Assembly: GCA_964597035.1 (NCBI GenBank)
Contig: CAZQWM010000007.1
Span: 1-64,000 of the forward strand
DNA: 64,000 nucleotides
Source of the DNA: Fen-1362 sp964597035
GTDB lineage: Bacteria; Planctomycetota; Phycisphaerae; Sedimentisphaerales; Anaerobacaceae
Reading direction: 5' to 3'
Each line of letters starts with the position of its first letter. Position 1 is the first letter of the stretch. Of this stretch, positions 23,286 to 31,897 are shown piece by piece. Position numbers and translations under genes: made by a program. The notes beneath the pieces are model-generated. The model saw nothing but the letters and a program-made list of their open reading frames with translations. It was not told where the DNA came from and did not search any database.

Positions 23286-24605
23286 TTAAGCCCGGATGGA
23301 TTGAGCAATCTGGCCTGTGAGGTGGTCCAGAACGGCGTGCATATTCTTGTCGGTTTTTCGCATTTCCCCGATTTTGCCACAGGCGTGCATAACAGTCGTA
23401 TGGTCCCGGCCACCCAAATGCCCCCCGATTTCCTCCAAGCTGTGCTTTGTAAGCTGGCGGGCAAGATACATACAAATCTGTCTCGGCTCGGCTATGCTCT
23501 GGCTTCGCTTTTTGCTCTGCAGGTCCGCAAGGCGAACATTGAAGTGCTGGCTTACGGCGTCGGCAATATCGCTTATCGTTATGTGCCTTGTGCCCGCTTC
23601 AATCTGGCCGTTGAGGGCCGTCCGGGCAAGCTCAAGGGTTATGTCTTTACCCGTAGTTACCGACACGGCGTAAATCGTCGTGAGGGCCCCTTCAAGCTCT
23701 CTGATATTTGCATGGACCTTGCGGGCGATGTAGCCAGCCACTTCTTCGCCGATATCCAGGCCGCGCAGATGCGCCTTTTTCTGGACGATGGCTATCCGCG
23801 TCTCGTAGCTCGGCGGGTCGATTCGCGCCACAAGGCCCCAGTTGAATCTGCTGATAAGCCGTTCCTCGAGCACCGGAATTTCTGCCGGCGCCCTGTCGGC
23901 GCTTAGAATTATCTGCCTGCCGCTGCTATAAAGTGCATTAAAGGTATGGAAAAATTCCTCCTGGCTTTGCTCTCGCTCGCTGAGGAACTGTATGTCGTCG
24001 ATTACGATGGCGTCGACGGTGCGGAAACGATTGTGAAAGCCGGGCAGGTCGCCTTTTTCGATGGCCTGAATGAACTGGTTTATGAAACCCTCGCAGCTTA
24101 AGAGCTGAAGGACGGCGCGGTCTGATTTTCGTTTCATTTCGTGGCAAACTGCGTGCAGCAGATGAGTTTTGCCCAGGCCTGAATTGCCGTAGATGAACAG
24201 GGGATTATAGGTGTCACCGGGCGACTGGCTGACGGCGATACAGGTAGCGTGAGCGAGTCGATTGCTGGGGCCGACCACGAAATTGTCGAAGGTATAGTCG
24301 GGATGGAAGGTCGGTTCATTTGCGTCGGGCGAGACTGCGGCGTCGGCGGGGGTGTGGCCATTAGCGGAAAACTGAACGGTAACGAGGTGGCCTGTAATCT
24401 GTCGGGCGGCCCTGGTGAAAGCGTTTCTGCAGTTGCTGCGCAGGAACTGTGCGCAGGCGTCATCTGGGCAGGCGATTTCGAGCAGGCCGCCAGTCATTCG
24501 CGCAAGGTGCAGATTATCAAACCAAATGCGTGTGTTGACGGGGTCGAGAGATTTTGCACGGTCGAGTATATCCGTGAATATATTTTCAACATTGCCGGCT
24601 GCCAA
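23286..24605 (-). CDS. dnaA: chromosomal replication initiator protein
   Basis: The 439-residue protein shows the DnaA domains: domain I (about 1-80), AAA+ domain with Walker A NPLFIYGNSGLGKTHLLHA and Walker B AIVIDDIQFLSERE, and the DNA-binding domain IV with GGRDHTTVMHACGKI. It opens oriC and loads the helicase. Translation starts at a TTG with an AAGGAG site six bases upstream. It has its own promoter and diverges from ftsY, with no dnaN or recF neighbour, a rearranged context common in planctomycetes. Confidence 0.97.
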   Translation of the reverse strand: MAAGNVENIFTDILDRAKSLDPVNTRIWFDNLHLARMTGGLLEIACPDDACAQFLRSNCRNAFTRAARQITGHLVTVQFSANGHTPADAAVSPDANEPTFHPDYTFDNFVVGPSNRLAHATCIAVSQSPGDTYNPLFIYGNSGLGKTHLLHAVCHEMKRKSDRAVLQLLSCEGFINQFIQAIEKGDLPGFHNRFRTVDAIVIDDIQFLSEREQSQEEFFHTFNALYSSGRQIILSADRAPAEIPVLEERLISRFNWGLVARIDPPSYETRIAIVQKKAHLRGLDIGEEVAGYIARKVHANIRELEGALTTIYAVSVTTGKDITLELARTALNGQIEAGTRHITISDIADAVSQHFNVRLADLQSKKRSQSIAEPRQICMYLARQLTKHSLEEIGGHLGGRDHTTVMHACGKIGEMRKTDKNMHAVLDHLTGQIAQSIRA

Positions 24606-24747
24606 ACCATACTCCTTTATGATACTGTACCCGTCAACGAAAAGAAGCTATTGCACACAGGCGGCATCCGTGCCAATCCAATGGGCGAGAAAAAAAACAC
24701 CCGCTGTAATATAACGGAGACCATCCCTGGATTGAACGACGAGGCAA

Positions 24748-24776
24748 GTGTAGCCGGGGCGAATGGGCTTGTCAAA
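24748..24776 (-). promoter_or_regulatory. dnaA promoter
   Basis: Minus strand TTGACA (24771-24776) and TACACT (24748-24753) are separated by exactly 17 bp. The start would be near 24741, leaving a leader of about 135 nt before the TTG codon of dnaA. Confidence 0.7.
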
Positions 24777-24856
24777 ACAAAACATTTTTTAATACGGGAA
24801 AAATAGTATCAAGCGGCAGAGTGTAAAGGGGCACTGGATTATTCCATCAAACCAAC

Positions 24857-24865
24857 GGTGGATAA
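24857..24865 (-). promoter_or_regulatory. DnaA-box-like site between dnaA and ftsY
   Basis: The minus strand reads TTATCCACC, one base from the consensus DnaA box TTATCCACA. A weaker TTATCCGCC lies about 25 bp further on. Two isolated weak sites could serve autoregulation; they are not enough to claim an origin. Confidence 0.35.
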
Positions 24866-24976
24866 ACCCGCCAGACAGAGCGGCGGATAAACCTTGAATT
24901 CGACAGGATATTTTGCGAGACTGCACGGCGTGGTGTTGCACTAAAACAACAACCTTTGTTTGCCGGACAGGTAACT

Positions 24977-25900
24977 ATGGGGATTTTTTCCAAGACTATT
25001 GGGTACTTCAAGGAGCGGTTAGGCAAAACGCGGGACAAGATAAGCTCGTCGTTGTCGTCGGTACTCAGCTTAGGCAGGAATATCGATGAGGAGTTATTAG
25101 ACGAGCTTGAAGAAACGCTTATAAGAGACGACATCGGGGTCGAGACGACAACGAAGCTAATTTCAGATTTACGCGGGGCTTATCGCAACAGGCAAATCGG
25201 CAAGGTCGAGGATATCGTGCCATTTTTGAAGGAGCACATCAAGGGCTACTGGCCTCATCAGGACAGGCAGCTTCGTTCGGCGGGGAGAGGGCCGACTGTG
25301 ATTTTAGTTGCGGGTGTGAATGGGTCTGGGAAAACTACCAGTATTGCCAAGCTTGCCTACATTCTCAGCAAAAACGACAGGAAGGTTATCGTCGCGGCGT
25401 GCGATACGTTTCGGGCGGCGGCTGTGGAGCAGTTATCTATATGGGCGGAGCGAATCGGCGTTCAGATAGTCAAACACAAGATGGGCAGCGACCCGGCTGC
25501 GGTGGCTTACGATGCGTGCGAGGCGGCGACGGCAAGGGGCGTGGATTTTCTGATACTCGATACGGCCGGCCGGCTGCATACGCAAAAAGACTTGATGAAG
25601 GAGCTTACTAAAATCCGCGACGTGGTTACCCGCAAGATACCGGATGCGCCACATGAGGTGCTGCTGGTATTGGACGCGACGACGGGGCAAAATGCGATTG
25701 CCCAAGCGAAGATGTTCACCGAGGCCATAAGCGTATCGGGGATTTTCTTGGCGAAGTTAGACGGCACGGCTCGCGGCGGGATAGTGATTGCAATCAAGGA
25801 CCAGCTTGATATACCGGTGAAATTCGTGGGCTTAGGCGAGAAGCCGGAGGACATAGCCGAATTCGACCCGGAAAAATTCGTGGAGGCACTATTTACATAA
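24977..25900 (+). CDS. ftsY: signal recognition particle receptor FtsY
   Basis: FtsY is the membrane-associated GTPase that receives SRP-ribosome complexes at the translocon. The 307-residue protein has the N domain (IDEELLDELEETLIRDDIGV) and the G domain: GVNGSGKTTSIAKLAY (P loop), CDTFRAAAVEQLSIWAERI, LDTAGRLHTQKDLM, and the closing TKLDGTARGGI-type motif (AKLDGTARGGIVIAIKDQLD). It lacks the long acidic A domain of E. coli. The ATG at 24977 is preferred to an upstream TTG. Confidence 0.96.
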   Translation: MGIFSKTIGYFKERLGKTRDKISSSLSSVLSLGRNIDEELLDELEETLIRDDIGVETTTKLISDLRGAYRNRQIGKVEDIVPFLKEHIKGYWPHQDRQLRSAGRGPTVILVAGVNGSGKTTSIAKLAYILSKNDRKVIVAACDTFRAAAVEQLSIWAERIGVQIVKHKMGSDPAAVAYDACEAATARGVDFLILDTAGRLHTQKDLMKELTKIRDVVTRKIPDAPHEVLLVLDATTGQNAIAQAKMFTEAISVSGIFLAKLDGTARGGIVIAIKDQLDIPVKFVGLGEKPEDIAEFDPEKFVEALFT

Positions 25901-26325
25901 CCATCGCAGAGAGCATATAGACCACAGAGAAAATTTAGCCACGTGTTACCACTGAAAAGAAAAGGACTGCTGACCCTTTTTGTATCTCGTATATCGTACT
26001 GTGCTGGTGGTGGCCTCAATTTTCCTACGGGAAATTGAGGCATACGAACTCCTTATGGTACTTTTTTGCAGCCTTGTCGTACACCTTTGCCGCCTCGACT
26101 TCGTCATCGAAACGTTTGAAAAATAGCGTTTTCCCTTTCTACTTCACCCGAACTTACACACAATTACTCACACTAAGGGGCCGGGAAAAAATGTTTGTTA
26201 TTATTAGCAAAAGGGTTATAATGCTGTGCTTTTGTGGCGGGCGGAAAAAGCCCGCGGGAAATCCAATGTGTAGCTGATCCCGGCTGAATCGTAAATCAGA
26301 GATTAACTAAGCAGGAGTTGAACAA
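25901..26325. other. intergenic region with an AP2-domain remnant
   Basis: No intact gene. The stretch begins with a CRCAGAG-type phrase (25904-25933), contains the AP2 remnant at 26029-26138 and a short inverted repeat CCTCAATTT...AAATTGAGG (26013-26040), and ends with the leader of rplS. Confidence 0.5.
26029..26138 (-). pseudogene. remnant of an HNH-AP2 endonuclease (end of the AP2 domain)
   Basis: The minus-strand frame reads KGKTLFFKRFDDEVEAAKVY followed by DKAAKKYHKEFVCLNFP. This aligns closely with the AP2 end of the intact gene at 5667-6326 (KGKTKWLGTFKSEFEAAKAR, KKYFGEFARLNFP). A TAG lies directly upstream in frame and nothing of the nuclease domain remains. It is probably the scar of a former homing-type insertion. 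Confidence 0.75.
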
Positions 26326-26694
26326 GTGAAAACCGAACTGCTCGACAAGGTCGAAAGCAAGAGCTTTAAGAAAGACACGCCGTATTTCGAAATCGGCGAT
26401 ACCGTAGAAGTTGCCTGCAGGATAAAAGAGGGCGACAAGGAGCGGATTCAGGTGTTTTCGGGCACGGTAATCGCGCGGAAGGGTCGGGGTATCAATTCGA
26501 CCTTCACGGTGCGCAGGATAGTGGCAGGGGAAGGAGTCGAGCGGGTATTCCCGGTGCACTCACCCAATATCACCGACATCAAGGCAACAAGAAGCGGCAA
26601 GACGAGAAGAGCCAAGCTGTATTATCTGCGCGAACGGACGGGCAAGGCAACGAAGCTGGCACAAGAACACTCGGAACATACCGTCGCCCGCTAA
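26326..26694 (+). CDS. rplS: 50S ribosomal protein L19
   Basis: The 122-residue protein carries the L19 pattern: FEIGDTVEVACRIKEGDKER, VFSGTVIARKGRGINSTFTV, then RRIVAGEGVERVFPVHSPNI and RRAKLYYLRERTGKATKL. L19 sits at the 30S-50S interface. It is followed by yraN after 18 bp; trmD, a frequent upstream neighbour elsewhere, is absent. Confidence 0.97.
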   Translation: MKTELLDKVESKSFKKDTPYFEIGDTVEVACRIKEGDKERIQVFSGTVIARKGRGINSTFTVRRIVAGEGVERVFPVHSPNITDIKATRSGKTRRAKLYYLRERTGKATKLAQEHSEHTVAR

Positions 26695-26712
26695 TATGGG
26701 ACGCGTGCAAAG

Positions 26713-27108
26713 TTGTGGCTGTTGTTAAACAGAGGCAGGATAGTCAGAGACAGAAAACTGCTGGGCAGATGGGGGGAACAGCGGAGCGAAAGGTTTCTTA
26801 AGAGAAAAGGACTAAAAGTCCTTACACGCAATTATTCCTGCAGGGCGGGGGAAATCGACCTTATAATGGTGGATAGCGACAGGTCGATTGTCTTTGTCGA
26901 GGTCAAGACAAGGACCGATGAGGAGTTCGCGCCGACGGAATCAGTGATAACAACACCGAAGATGGACAAGATGTCAAAAACCGCCCGCTATTTTCTTTCG
27001 GCGTATGAGATAGAGAATCGGCCATATCGATTCGATATTGTTACAGTTACGCTCGGCAAACGCGGGCCGGCGGATATTCGCCACTACAAAAACGCATTCT
27101 TAAGATGA
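26713..27108 (+). CDS. yraN: UPF0102 / YraN family nuclease-like protein
   Basis: The 131-residue protein has the family motifs LGRWGEQRSERFLKRKGLKV, NYSCRAGEIDLIMVD, and VFVEVKTR, which together form a restriction-endonuclease-like fold core (E-x-D ... ExK). The function is unsettled; DNA processing is suspected. It starts at TTG and its stop overlaps the tatD start (ATGA). Confidence 0.9.
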   Translation: MWLLLNRGRIVRDRKLLGRWGEQRSERFLKRKGLKVLTRNYSCRAGEIDLIMVDSDRSIVFVEVKTRTDEEFAPTESVITTPKMDKMSKTARYFLSAYEIENRPYRFDIVTVTLGKRGPADIRHYKNAFLR

Positions 27109-27893
27109 CGCTTATGAACCTGATTGATACGCATTGTCATTTGACGTTTGAACAATTCAGCAATATCGACGCCGTCATACAGCGCAGCAGGGATGCAGGT
27201 GTAACAGGCTGGATAACGGTAGGGACGGACCTGGTCGACAGCCGAAAGGCGGTGGAATTAGCGAAAAGGTTCGAGAATATGTTTGCTGCGGTGGCGATTC
27301 ATCCACACGAGGCCAAAACCGCGGACGAGGCAGCACTTACAGAACTGAAGGAGCTTGCAAAAGACAAAAAAGTTGTCGCCATCGGAGAGACGGGGCTGGA
27401 TTACCATTACGATTTCTCGACGCCGCAACAGCAGCGGGATTGCTTTGTGAGACATCTGGAAATTGCGGCGGAGCTGAATCTGCCTGTAATAATTCATTCA
27501 AGGGAAGCGTTTGATGAAACATTAGGCGTTTTAGAAAAGGCCGGTTCAGCGGTGAGTAGAATCGTTTTTCACTGCTTTTCCGGCTCGGCAGAGCAGGCGA
27601 AGACGGCTATCGACAAAGGTTACTTCATATCCTTCACAGGCGTGGTCACTTTCAAAAATGCCGAGAAGACTCGCAAGGCGGCTGGGACCATCCCCATCGA
27701 ACGGTTGATGGTTGAGACGGACAGCCCGTATATGTCGCCTGAGCCGATGCGAAAGCAAAAAGTCAACGAGCCAGCACTGCTTGTGCATACGGCTAATTTT
27801 TTGGCGGAGCTAAAAGGAATGGAGCCGGCTGAATTTATCGCGGCTGTCACAGCTACGACAAAACAATTCTTCAATCTGCCGAACACAACCTGA
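27105..27893 (+). CDS. tatD: TatD family metal-dependent hydrolase / DNase
   Basis: The 262-residue amidohydrolase-fold protein shows the metal-binding motifs IDTHCHL at the start, AIHPHEAK, AIGETGLDYHYDFSTPQQQR, IIHSREAFDETL, FHCFSGSAEQAK and VETDSPYMSPEPMRKQKVNE. TatD proteins have 3'-5' exonuclease activity. The ATG at 27105 overlaps the yraN stop; a second ATG at 27114 is equally placed for the conserved start. Confidence 0.94.
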   Translation: MTLMNLIDTHCHLTFEQFSNIDAVIQRSRDAGVTGWITVGTDLVDSRKAVELAKRFENMFAAVAIHPHEAKTADEAALTELKELAKDKKVVAIGETGLDYHYDFSTPQQQRDCFVRHLEIAAELNLPVIIHSREAFDETLGVLEKAGSAVSRIVFHCFSGSAEQAKTAIDKGYFISFTGVVTFKNAEKTRKAAGTIPIERLMVETDSPYMSPEPMRKQKVNEPALLVHTANFLAELKGMEPAEFIAAVTATTKQFFNLPNTT

Positions 27894-27902
27894 AAATTGA
27901 CT

Positions 27903-28580
27903 ATGAAGACCAGAAAGCTGCACAAGTGGGATTTGACCTACAAAGAGGCGATACAGCTTCAGCGTCGGCTGGCCTGGCGAGCGCGGTTCAGACCGATAAA
28001 GAAGGAACCGAGACTTATTGCGGGGCTGGACTGTGCCTTCAGCAAAGACGGTAAAAAAATCTTTGCTGTGGTGGTAGTAATCAAGCTGAGCGATTTTGAA
28101 GTTATAGAGACAGTGACGGCAGCACGGAAGGTTTCTTTTCCATACGTGCCTGGCCTGCTGTCGTTTCGGGAGGCGCCGGTGTGCCTGGCGGCGATTGAAA
28201 AACTCAAAACCAGGCCCGATGTTTTTATAGTTGACGGGCAGGGAATCGCACATCCCCGGCGGTTCGGGCTGGCTTCGCATATAGGGGTGCTTATTGACAG
28301 GCCGACCGTGGGCTGCGCAAAAAGCCGGTTGACAGGCAGTTTCAAACAGCCCAGACAACGCAGGGGCAGCTTCAGTTTTCTGACCGACGGAGCCGAGGTG
28401 ATTGGCGCGGTCGTGCGGACGCGAGCGAATGTAAAGCCGGTATTTGTATCGGTGGGTCACAAATGCACGATGGAGAACGCCAAGGATATAGTGCTTGCGT
28501 GTACGACGAAATACCGGCTTCCGGAGCCAACACGACTGGCGCACCAAACAGTTGGTCGAGCCAAGAACGGTATTTTATAA
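27903..28580 (+). CDS. nfi: endonuclease V (deoxyinosine 3' endonuclease)
   Basis: Endonuclease V cuts DNA one base 3' of deoxyinosine to start repair of deaminated adenine. Motifs: the first catalytic Asp in IAGLDCAFS, the Glu in PYVPGLLSFREAP, the Asp in VDGQGIAHPRRFGLASHIGV, and TVGCAKSRLTG. The 225 residues are a normal length. The start ATG at 27903 lies 10 bp after tatD. Confidence 0.94.
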   Translation: MKTRKLHKWDLTYKEAIQLQRRLAWRARFRPIKKEPRLIAGLDCAFSKDGKKIFAVVVVIKLSDFEVIETVTAARKVSFPYVPGLLSFREAPVCLAAIEKLKTRPDVFIVDGQGIAHPRRFGLASHIGVLIDRPTVGCAKSRLTGSFKQPRQRRGSFSFLTDGAEVIGAVVRTRANVKPVFVSVGHKCTMENAKDIVLACTTKYRLPEPTRLAHQTVGRAKNGIL

Positions 28581-28612
28581 AGAACTCTAACGAAGCAAAT
28601 CAAAGACAAAAT

Positions 28613-29638
28613 ATGGTACCACAAAAGGGACAGGTCATTGAGCTTGTGACAAAGGCGCACTCGGAGAACAGAAGAATCGTCGCGCCGCTGGTTGGATTTC
28701 CTGGCTGCGATATAACGGGCTTTTCGATAAAGGTGGCACAGCAGAACCACGGTGTGCATTTTGCCTGTATCAAGGCGCTGGTGGATTTATTGCAGCCGGA
28801 CATTGCTTTTATGATGATGGATTTGTCGGTCGAGGCCAACGCCCTGGGACTACCAGTAAGGTTTCCAATTGACGAGTCAAGCACGGTTGAGCGGCACCCG
28901 GTGGAGACACTGGATGACCTTCAGCGATACCGGAGAGTGAACATACTACAGGACTCACGGATTCAATCGTACATCAAGACGGTTGAGATGATGGCGATGG
29001 GTCTGCCGAAGGATGTCTTGAAGTGCGCTTACGTGATCGGGCCGCTGACACTGGCGGGACTTCTGTGCTCGGCGGAGCAGGTCGCGCTGGATTCTATTCT
29101 AAATCCACAGATTCTGCACGCTCTGTGCGAATTCGCGACTGATATTATACAGGATTATGCGGGGGCACTGATAAATTCCGGCGCAGATTTGATATGTATA
29201 GTGGAGCCGACGGGAGCAATTCTGGGGCCGCAGCAGTTCCGTGATTTCAGCAGCTTCTACGTCAAACACATTATTGAGAGCTACAAGTACGCCAAGGTAG
29301 AGACGATTTATCACGTCTGCGGCAATACGATGCACCTGATAAAAGAGATGGCCGAGTCAGGCGTTGCGGCCCTGAGTTTGGACTCCATTGAATTCAGAGT
29401 TGACCTTGCGCAGGCCGCTGAGAAGGTGCCGAAGGACGTGGCAGTTATAGGAAATATCAGTCCGACGAGAGTGCTCAAGGACGGCTCCGTTGAAACAGTG
29501 CGAGATGCCGTGACGATACTATTGAAGAGGATGAAGCCGTATAAAAATTTTATCCTCAGTACGGGCTGTGATGTTCCGCCCCAGACACCAATCGAAAATC
29601 TGACCGTCTTTATGCAGACCGCAAGGGAATTCAAATAG
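28613..29638 (+). CDS. uroporphyrinogen decarboxylase (UroD/MtaA) family protein
   Basis: The 341-residue TIM-barrel protein is closer to the methyltransferase branch (MtaA/CmuA-like) than to true HemE: it has GCDITGFSIKVAQQN, LQPDIAFMMMDLSVEANALG, GPLTLAGLLCSAEQV, VEPTGAILGPQQFRDF and the zinc-site stretch TIYHVCGNTMHLIKEM with IGNISPTRVL and STGCDVPPQTPIENL. The His-Cys pair and the late Cys are the zinc ligands of corrinoid/thiol methyltransferases. A methyl carrier or thiol as substrate is likely; the exact one is unknown. An upstream in-frame reading would overlap nfi and is not preferred. Confidence 0.82.
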   Translation: MVPQKGQVIELVTKAHSENRRIVAPLVGFPGCDITGFSIKVAQQNHGVHFACIKALVDLLQPDIAFMMMDLSVEANALGLPVRFPIDESSTVERHPVETLDDLQRYRRVNILQDSRIQSYIKTVEMMAMGLPKDVLKCAYVIGPLTLAGLLCSAEQVALDSILNPQILHALCEFATDIIQDYAGALINSGADLICIVEPTGAILGPQQFRDFSSFYVKHIIESYKYAKVETIYHVCGNTMHLIKEMAESGVAALSLDSIEFRVDLAQAAEKVPKDVAVIGNISPTRVLKDGSVETVRDAVTILLKRMKPYKNFILSTGCDVPPQTPIENLTVFMQTAREFK

Positions 29639-29643
29639 AGATA

Positions 29644-30150
29644 TCAGCTTCCGCGTGTGAGTTTTAGAATAAGCTCTCGCTGATCCGGGTATTCTTTGAG
29701 GAGGGGATTTCTGTCTGCAATTTCAAAGTCTTCGTCGTCGAAGCCGGGCGCCACGGTGCATCCGAGCAGAGCGAACTTGCCGCCGGGATTGATGAAGGCC
29801 CCCTGCCAGGTGCCTTTGGGGACGACGAGCTGGACTCTCTGGCCCTGCATTACGTCGGAGCCGAGAGTAAACAGGTCGCTGGTCCCGTCAGGGTGCAGTT
29901 GAAGCATTGTTACCGTGTCGCCGAGATAAAAATGGAACATCTCATCGGTCTTCAGGCGATGCAGCAGTGAGAGAGTGTGGCTTGTGAGCAGATAAAGGAT
30001 TGCGGAACCTAAATTGCGACTTGCGGAGTAACCGCCGGGCAGTGCGGTCTTCTTGATTTTCTCGGCGGCGCGATATGTTTCGATAAAGAAGCCGCCCTCT
30101 TTTCTCAACGGCTCCATATTAAACAGCTTTATGATTTGCTCGGCTGTCAT
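29644..30150 (-). CDS. DUF985 (cupin_5) family protein
   Basis: The 168-residue cupin has the typical start IIKLFNMEPLRKEGGFFIET, then LYLLTSHTLSLLHRLKTDEM, FHFYLGDTVTMLQLHPDG and VPKGTWQGAFINPGGKFALL with GCTVAPGFDDEDFEIADR. The family resembles sugar epimerases of the RmlC fold; the activity is not established. It faces the UroD-family gene tail to tail with only a few bases between stops. Confidence 0.9.
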   Translation of the reverse strand: MTAEQIIKLFNMEPLRKEGGFFIETYRAAEKIKKTALPGGYSASRNLGSAILYLLTSHTLSLLHRLKTDEMFHFYLGDTVTMLQLHPDGTSDLFTLGSDVMQGQRVQLVVPKGTWQGAFINPGGKFALLGCTVAPGFDDEDFEIADRNPLLKEYPDQRELILKLTRGS

Positions 30151-30187
30151 TTGTTCGTATCACCAGCCAACCACAGGTAATTTGCCG

Positions 30188-30796
30188 CTATTTTCCCGAA
30201 GTCACCTTCGCCGATTTTATTATGACCGGCTCGACGGGGACGTCCTGATGCGGGCCTTTGTTTGTGGTTTCTACACCGGCGACGGCGTCCACGACATCCA
30301 TTCCATCGACGACCTTGCCGAAGACGGCATAGCCGGGATTACGACCCTGGACGTAATCGAGGTATGCGTTATCGACCTGATTGATGAAGAACTGGCTTGT
30401 GGCGCTGTTGGGGTCGTTGGTCCTCGCCATTGAAAGCGTGCCGCGTTTGTTCTTCAGGCCGTTAGATGCCTCATTGACTATCGGCTCGTGAGGAGATTTT
30501 TGTTTCATATCAGCAGTGAAACCGCCGGTCTGAATCATAAAATCGGGAATGACTCTGTGGAATATCACGCCGTCGTAGAAGCCCTCTTCAACGTATCGAA
30601 GGAAATTGGCGGTCGTTACAGGTGCGGCCTGCTCATCCAGCTCGATTACGATATTACCTTTTGTGGTTTCCAGCGTTACCATTTTCCTCTCCTCTACAGT
30701 CTTTTCGTCCGGCTTATCGGCACAGCCGGCGAGTAATGCTGCACCGGCAAATACGGCCAGGACAATTGTGTTATTGAAAGATTTTCCGTCCGTCAT
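30188..30796 (-). CDS. cyclophilin-type peptidyl-prolyl isomerase, lipoprotein
   Basis: The first 28 residues end in the lipobox LLAGC, so the protein is probably anchored to a membrane facing the periplasm. The catalytic domain reads NIVIELDEQAAPVTTANFLR, YDGVIFHRVIPDFMIQTGGF, RGTLSMARTNDPNSATSQFF and AVFGKVVDGMDVVDAV. The Arg of FHRV, the Phe/Met of DFMIQTGG and the Gln-Phe-Phe are present, so catalysis of proline isomerisation in envelope protein folding is likely. Confidence 0.92.
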   Translation of the reverse strand: MTDGKSFNNTIVLAVFAGAALLAGCADKPDEKTVEERKMVTLETTKGNIVIELDEQAAPVTTANFLRYVEEGFYDGVIFHRVIPDFMIQTGGFTADMKQKSPHEPIVNEASNGLKNKRGTLSMARTNDPNSATSQFFINQVDNAYLDYVQGRNPGYAVFGKVVDGMDVVDAVAGVETTNKGPHQDVPVEPVIIKSAKVTSGK

Positions 30797-30863
30797 AATT
30801 TACCTCTTACTGACTGCCAATTAAATCCCAATAATATTTATAAATCAATGACGAATTTCAATT

Positions 30864-31868
30864 CTATTCCCAACTGTGAGTGCGCATAGAGGCCAGTATG
30901 CTTTCGGCGCATTGCATTGCTGCGAGGCCTTCTTCGGCGCTGACCTCCGGCCTGAGGGATTTGTCGGCCACGGCCCGCAGGAAGGCCTCCTGCTCAAGGC
31001 GGAGCGGCTCGGCGTCGCTTACGTCGAGTTTTTCGACGTGCAACAGCTCACTCCATTTCTGCTTGAGCAAGGCGAATGCGCCCGCCTTTTTAAGCTCTCT
31101 TATTTTTTCTATGACGTTTATATTGGGGGCGGCCTTGATAACAACACCGGTTTTTTTGAGATAATCGACGCTGAGATAGGCCTGTTTGCTGAAGACCCTG
31201 ACCTTGCGCTCGGTTTTGAGGGCGAGTCGCGAGGCGGTGATATTGGCTATGCAGCCGTTTTCGAATGTGATTCTGGCGTTGCAGATATCCTCATTGTCGT
31301 CGATTACACCGATGCCGACGGCTTCGACTTTGGCGACTTTGTCCGCTGCCAGAGATAAAATGATATCGATATCGTGAATCATAATATCGAGCACGACGCC
31401 GACATCGGTCGAGCGGAATGGATAGGGACTAATTCGCGTAGACTCGATAAACTTCGGCTCGATATTGAGGCGTTTTATCGCCTGTACGACAGGATTGCAG
31501 CGCTCGGAATGGCCCACGGCGACAAGACATTTCTTCTGCCTTGCCAGCTCGACAATCGCCCTTGCCTGGTCGGCATCGGAAGCGATGGGTTTTTCTATAA
31601 GGACGGGGATATCGGCTTCGATGAAAGTCCTTGCGAGTGCGTAGTGCTCGGTGGTTGGTGCGGCAATTGTGACGGCGTCAACTTTTCCTATGAGTTCCGC
31701 TGCGCTGGAGCTTGCTTCACAGCGGTGCTTTTTTGCGAGGCGTCTTGCCTTGTCGAGGTCGATATCGACCAGGGCCACGAGCTTGCTTTGAGGAAGCTGG
31801 GAATAGACCCTGGCGTGGATTTCACCCATTTTGCCGGCGCCTACAACAGCAGTGCGAAGTTTATCCAT
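30864..31868 (-). CDS. Gfo/Idh/MocA family oxidoreductase downstream of lpxA
   Basis: The 334-residue protein starts with a Rossmann motif (TAVVGAGKMGEIHARVYSQL) and has the family EKP motif (VLIEKPIASDADQARAI) and VAVGHSERCNPVVQA, then the substrate domain (TDVGVVLDIMIHDIDIILSL). These are NAD(P)-dependent dehydrogenases of sugars. It closely follows lpxA, so it may oxidise UDP-GlcNAc for an aminated lipid A, as GnnA does in Acidithiobacillus. The partner aminotransferase GnnB is not in the window. The ATG at 31868 is preferred. Confidence 0.85.
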   Translation of the reverse strand: MDKLRTAVVGAGKMGEIHARVYSQLPQSKLVALVDIDLDKARRLAKKHRCEASSSAAELIGKVDAVTIAAPTTEHYALARTFIEADIPVLIEKPIASDADQARAIVELARQKKCLVAVGHSERCNPVVQAIKRLNIEPKFIESTRISPYPFRSTDVGVVLDIMIHDIDIILSLAADKVAKVEAVGIGVIDDNEDICNARITFENGCIANITASRLALKTERKVRVFSKQAYLSVDYLKKTGVVIKAAPNINVIEKIRELKKAGAFALLKQKWSELLHVEKLDVSDAEPLRLEQEAFLRAVADKSLRPEVSAEEGLAAMQCAESILASMRTHSWE

Positions 31869-31897
31869 AAGAAAAAATGCTCCTGACCCCTTTTTTC

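Noticed and set aside
24606..24955. Replication origin next to dnaA
   Set aside because: Only one near-consensus DnaA box and no AT-rich unwinding cluster or dnaN neighbour; the evidence is too thin.
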